Positions 6,927-9,223 of a stretch of 9,223 nt of DNA are shown here, piece by piece. The notes beneath the pieces are model-generated. The model saw only the letters and a list, made by a program, of their open reading frames with translations, ran no database searches and was not told where the DNA came from. The position numbers and the translations under genes are program-made. This stretch comes from Methanolinea sp. UBA473 (GTDB lineage Archaea > Halobacteriota > Methanomicrobia > Methanomicrobiales > Methanospirillaceae): positions 1-9,223 of the forward strand of contig DAEV01000022.1 in assembly GCA_002509495.1 (NCBI GenBank), given 5' to 3'. Positions within the stretch are counted from its first letter, which is position 1. Every line of letters starts with the position of its first letter.

Positions 6927-6947
6927 TCTCCACCTTTCTTGTGGAGA
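6927..6947 (-). promoter_or_regulatory. Hairpin sequestering the sufC ribosome-binding site
   Basis: On the coding strand TCTCCAC, a 7-base loop AAGAAAG and GTGGAGA form a perfect 7-bp inverted repeat that ends four bases before the sufC ATG. The right arm is the Shine-Dalgarno sequence itself, so the folded RNA would hide it. The same dyad could instead be a protein operator on DNA. The dyad is seen; any regulatory role is inferred. Confidence 0.6.
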
Positions 6948-6956
6948 GTATATCGT

Positions 6957-7064
6957 GGCGCCGGGATTAAACGGTTTTGACTCCGGCCATCCTGCTACCG
7001 GCGTCACCGGGCACCCCTTCTCCCGGGCACGCCCGTTGAACTATTGCAGGGTTATCCCGGCGCC
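6957..7064. repeat. 108-bp nested inverted repeat between the lipoprotein gene and sufC
   Basis: The ends are perfect 11-bp inverted arms, GGCGCCGGGAT at 6957-6967 and its complement at 7054-7064. Inside them, on the minus strand, are CCTGC/GCAGG (7050-7046 with 6995-6991) and a hairpin of GGCGT/ACGCC plus CCGGG/CCCGG (7033-7022 with 7011-7000) around a 10-base loop. No poly-U tract follows, so it is not a textbook terminator. No clear target-site duplication flanks it. It could be a processing or termination structure after the lipoprotein gene, or a small palindromic mobile remnant. Confidence 0.65.
6965..6978 (-). promoter_or_regulatory. Weak candidate promoter for the sufC operon
   Basis: On the minus strand CAAAACC is followed by GTTTAATC, resembling a BRE plus TATA pair centred about 46 bases before the sufC ATG. 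Transcription would start near 6943-6945, giving a leader of about 20 bases that just contains the ribosome site. An ATATAC at 6948-6953 is the alternative but would leave almost no leader. The match to an archaeal TATA consensus is poor, and readthrough from the upstream unit is possible. Confidence 0.3.
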
Positions 7065-7078
7065 TTCGACCTCCTGGA

Positions 7079-8197
7079 TCATGCGATAGGAGACTGATTC
7101 CTCCACCACGCGTACGTGCCGGGGCGATCATACTGATGAGAGAGGATATGGTTGTGAATACCGGCGAGCCGGTTGAATTCTCTCACCATATCTCTGTATC
7201 CGGTAAGTTTGCGATTGTACTCCGTCACCAGGATATTATAGGATGTCACACCGGTATTGTAGGCGCGGTAGTCCCCGCGGGCATATGCCGCATCCATCTC
7301 CGCTTTCCTTGCATCCAGGGTTTCCTTCATGATAGCGAGGGCAGTTTCCTCCTCCTGCAATTCCGGGCTTCTCATCTCGAGGATCTGCCCGGTCTCGTTC
7401 AAAGCATTCCGGAGTTCGGCCGTTTCCCGGCATCTTCGATACTCCAGGGTGCCGTTCCCGATCGGGATGACCGCAGGCGACGAAGTAATCCGCACGCCTC
7501 CCTGAAGCTCGTCGGGAACCACCCCGATCAGGGTCACATTGGTCGTCTCGATATAGGCGTATCGGCTTTTGGCATACCCTTCACCTTCACACCCCACGCC
7601 CACAGCCATGTGCCGTTCGGGTTCGAAATAGAGAAGGGCGGTCTTGTAGTTCTCCCTGGAGAGGAGGCCCGCCAGAAGGAGGCTTTTATCGTCGCAGTCT
7701 CCCTTCCCATCGACGTAGATCTCCACAGGGAAGCGGGGGCTCGAGAGGTTCTGGGTTTCGTAGGGGATGGACTGGACAAAGACTGAAATGAGCTCTGCAT
7801 ACTGGTCCTGGTCGAGACCCTGCAGGTCTTTCTCTTCCCGGAATTTTGCGAGAAGGTCTTCGTAGAAGTCGTCCTGGGCGGGGTCCTGGATCATGCTCCG
7901 GTAGATCCCCGCCCGCCATTCCTCTTCCCTGATGGTTTGGTCGAAGATCCTCGCACTCTTGTCCGCCGCTCTCGCACCTGCATATACTGCTGCTTCCACG
8001 GGAATGTCAAGATGTACGACACCCTCCTGGAAAGAAAAGGAGTAAACAGGAGGGTCCGGCATGGTTGCCCCCGTCACCGGCACGATTCCCGGATATACCA
8101 CCGGGGGGGAAAAGCCGGGGATCCCTGAAAGGCAGCCGGCAGATGCAGATAACAGCAACAGGAGGAGCACTGGCTGGAGGACCCTCCGTCGCTTCAA
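7079..8197 (-). CDS. Lipoprotein with transglutaminase-like cysteine protease fold
   Basis: 372 aa, predicted to be exported and anchored outside the cell. The N-terminus has a KRRR charged segment, a Leu-rich hydrophobic stretch (8-16) and a lipobox ASAGC with Cys22 as the likely lipidated residue. The central domain has a transglutaminase-like triad: Cys168 in GKGDCDDKS, His196 in ERHMAVGV and Glu217 in YAYIETT (Asp in most members, Glu in some). The last 110 residues or so are charged and helical, possibly coiled coil (EEETALAIMKETLDARKAEM), ending in a Tyr/Trp-rich tail. The start is TTG at 8195-8197, supported by GGGAG six bases upstream and by placing KRRR directly before the hydrophobic core; it overlaps the HAD stop as TTGA. 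Fold is reasonably sure; substrate and whether it acts as protease, amidase or crosslinker are unknown. Confidence 0.87.
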   Translation of the reverse strand: MKRRRVLQPVLLLLLLSASAGCLSGIPGFSPPVVYPGIVPVTGATMPDPPVYSFSFQEGVVHLDIPVEAAVYAGARAADKSARIFDQTIREEEWRAGIYRSMIQDPAQDDFYEDLLAKFREEKDLQGLDQDQYAELISVFVQSIPYETQNLSSPRFPVEIYVDGKGDCDDKSLLLAGLLSRENYKTALLYFEPERHMAVGVGCEGEGYAKSRYAYIETTNVTLIGVVPDELQGGVRITSSPAVIPIGNGTLEYRRCRETAELRNALNETGQILEMRSPELQEEETALAIMKETLDARKAEMDAAYARGDYRAYNTGVTSYNILVTEYNRKLTGYRDMVREFNRLAGIHNHILSHQYDRPGTYAWWRNQSPIA

Positions 8198-8979
8198 GGT
8201 TTGCTCCCCCCCACGAGGAACGATGGCAGATCTGCGATCGAATCAATCACGGCATCAGGTGCACGGGGTGCATTCCGGAGCGAATCATCCCGGAACTTCC
8301 CCGTCCTGACAAGTATCCCCTGCATGCCGCATTCCATGGCTCCCCCGATATCAGTCAGGATATCGTCCCCTGCCATTGCAGTCTCCTCAGGGATCGCGTT
8401 CATGGAGTCGAGGGCCATCCGGAAGAAGTCCGGGGAGGGTTTGCCCATCAGTTCGGCACGGGCGCCGGAGGCGTATTCAATCGCGGCGACGAACGGGCCT
8501 GCCGACAGCAGGAGTCCGTCTTCCCCCATCCAGTAGCGGTCCTTTTCCAGGGCCAGGAGAGGGACACCGCGGAGGACGTTCCGGAATGCAAGGGTGAGGT
8601 CCCGGTAGGTGAATGCATCCCCCGCATCCCCGACCACAACGAAATCCGCTCCTTCCTGGCGACAAACCAATCCCGCCTCTTCGAATTCGAAAGAGACATC
8701 CCCGGTCGCGAGGAGATGCACTACGGATCCACCGAGGTTCCGGATGTGGGCCGCTGCCGCCGCCGCAGGGGTGAAAATGGCGGAAGGCCGGATGTCAAGC
8801 CCCATTCTGGCCAGGCGCAGGGCTATAGCCGTGCGTGATCTCCGGGTTGAATTGGAGATGAACCGGAACGTGTAGTTTCGCCGGGTGAGCCACGCGAGCG
8901 TTTCTGCCGCGCCGGGAATCGGACGGTCACCCACGTAGAGGACCCCGTCGAGATCGATGAGGAGGTTTCGGATCTTCAT
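8194..8979 (-). CDS. HAD-superfamily subclass IIA phosphatase (NagD/LHPP-like)
   Basis: 261 aa, cytosolic HAD-IIA hydrolase. Motif I is DLDGVLY with nucleophile Asp9 and acid/base Asp11; motif II is ISNST (41-45); motif III Lys180 lies in MGKPSPDFF; motif IV is AGDDILTDIGGA (203-214) with Asp205 and Asp206. The roughly 100-residue C2 cap between motifs II and III is the place where substrate is chosen in this group. Relatives dephosphorylate nucleotides, phosphoglycolate, or phospho-Lys/His and pyrophosphate, so substrate cannot be assigned. The ATG at 8977-8979 has GGGGGTG upstream and is preceded by a good TATA box, making this the first gene of a two-gene unit with the lipoprotein gene, which it overlaps by 4 bp. 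Confidence 0.92.
   Translation of the reverse strand: MKIRNLLIDLDGVLYVGDRPIPGAAETLAWLTRRNYTFRFISNSTRRSRTAIALRLARMGLDIRPSAIFTPAAAAAAHIRNLGGSVVHLLATGDVSFEFEEAGLVCRQEGADFVVVGDAGDAFTYRDLTLAFRNVLRGVPLLALEKDRYWMGEDGLLLSAGPFVAAIEYASGARAELMGKPSPDFFRMALDSMNAIPEETAMAGDDILTDIGGAMECGMQGILVRTGKFRDDSLRNAPRAPDAVIDSIADLPSFLVGGSKP
8202..8211 (-). promoter_or_regulatory. Ribosome-binding site that fixes the TTG start of the lipoprotein gene
   Basis: GGGGGGAG lies within the last codons of the HAD gene and ends six bases before the TTG at 8197. No ATG or GTG lies nearby in frame upstream of the signal peptide, so TTG is the only start that keeps the KRRR plus hydrophobic leader intact. Confidence 0.6.
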
Positions 8980-8988
8980 GAACTACAC

Positions 8989-9031
8989 CCCCTTGATGGG
9001 GATTTTGGGGGGATCCCCCCATACCGGGTAT
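8989..9031 (-). promoter_or_regulatory. Cluster of short dyads between TATA box and HAD start codon
   Basis: Three inverted repeats are packed here: ATACC-G-GGTAT (9021-9031, touching the TATA box), a perfect 14-bp palindrome of six G, AT, six C (9007-9020, at the predicted transcription start), and CCCC-TTGAT-GGGG (8989-9001), whose G-rich arm on the mRNA is part of the ribosome site. They could serve as operators or as leader RNA structure. Pattern is seen; function is inferred. Confidence 0.45.
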
Positions 9032-9036
9032 ATATC
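9029..9036 (-). promoter_or_regulatory. TATA box of the HAD-lipoprotein unit
   Basis: GATATATA on the minus strand, preceded by the purine-rich CGATAAG as a possible BRE, is the best TATA match in the window. It predicts a transcription start near 9004-9009, about 25-30 bases before the HAD ATG, leaving room for the GGGGGTG ribosome site. Confidence 0.65.
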
Positions 9037-9223
9037 CTTATCGGAGACTGATTGCTCGGTGTACAGTCCTGAAATAATTTCTCATAGATCTTTGCTTACG
9101 AGCACATGAACGTTTCATCATTAAACTCACCACCCAAAAACACGGATACCGATACCGAAGATGGCCTCTTGAGGTAACCGTCTCCAGAACGCGAGATTCG
9201 GAGATTCAAGATTATCGAAATCC
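9037..9223. other. Right-edge stretch with no supported gene
   Basis: I see no supported gene, tRNA or CRISPR repeat here. Composition is more A+T rich than the rest. A 23-codon frame on the plus strand (ATG 9106 to TAA 9177) has no ribosome site. Two minus-strand frames stay open from the edge to stops at 9127 and 9101-9103 and could be the tail of a gene beyond the window, but codon use is unlike the neighbours. Short direct repeats are present: GATACC twice (9145-9157) and GAGATTC twice (9193-9207). Confidence 0.4.

Noticed and set aside
6957..7078. Intrinsic terminator after the lipoprotein gene
   Set aside because: Strong hairpins are present but no T-rich tract follows on the minus strand, so I list it as an inverted repeat rather than a terminator.
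9114..9121. ATGATGA on the minus strand as a C box of a C/D guide RNA
   Set aside because: No CTGA D box follows at a suitable distance on that strand.
9106..9177. 23-codon plus-strand ORF at the right edge
   Set aside because: No ribosome site, no promoter, no recognisable sequence; the length is expected by chance.

Overview
The window is a gene-dense stretch (about 57% G+C by eye) in which every supported gene lies on the minus strand, so transcription runs from right to left. It reads as euryarchaeal, most likely a methanogen of the Methanomicrobiales type (inference). The reasons are TATA-box promoters, Shine-Dalgarno sites of the GGAGGTGAT type, several TTG starts, a two-gene SufC-SufB iron-sulfur system without SufS/SufD/SufE alongside, an archaeal bifunctional GlmU, and a lipoprotein with an archaeal-style lipobox.

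Layout from right to left. Bases 9037-9223 hold no gene I can support. A TATA box (9029-9036) and a run of short dyads precede a two-gene unit: a HAD-IIA (NagD/LHPP-like) phosphatase at 8194-8979, whose TGA stop overlaps the TTG start of a transglutaminase-fold lipoprotein at 7079-8197. Next comes a 156-bp intergenic region holding a 108-bp nested inverted repeat (6957-7064), a weak promoter candidate and a perfect 7-bp hairpin that buries the ribosome-binding site of the next gene.

The rest is one tightly packed run of eight genes, almost certainly an operon: sufC (6191-6922), sufB (5088-6206), pcm (4394-5056), a KynB/cyclase-family metal hydrolase (3781-4389), a Cys-rich protein resembling the DUF4213/DUF364 'heavy-metal chelation' family (3174-3776), glmM (1881-3143), a bifunctional glmU (654-1853), and a second, diverged sugar-1-phosphate nucleotidylyltransferase (647 down to the left edge, truncated). 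Spacings run from a 16-bp overlap to 31 bp, and two stop codons lie inside the Shine-Dalgarno site of the next gene.

Functionally, the left third gives two enzymes of UDP-N-acetylglucosamine synthesis (GlcN-6-P to GlcN-1-P by GlmM, then acetylation and uridylylation by GlmU) plus a diverged paralogue. The middle holds Fe-S cluster assembly (SufCB) and protein repair (Pcm). The cyclase and the Cys-rich protein between them have no assigned substrate. I see no phage, transposase, CRISPR array, tRNA or rRNA. The most interesting items are the Cys-rich DUF364-like protein inside a Suf operon, the sufC leader hairpin, and the nested inverted repeat upstream of sufC.
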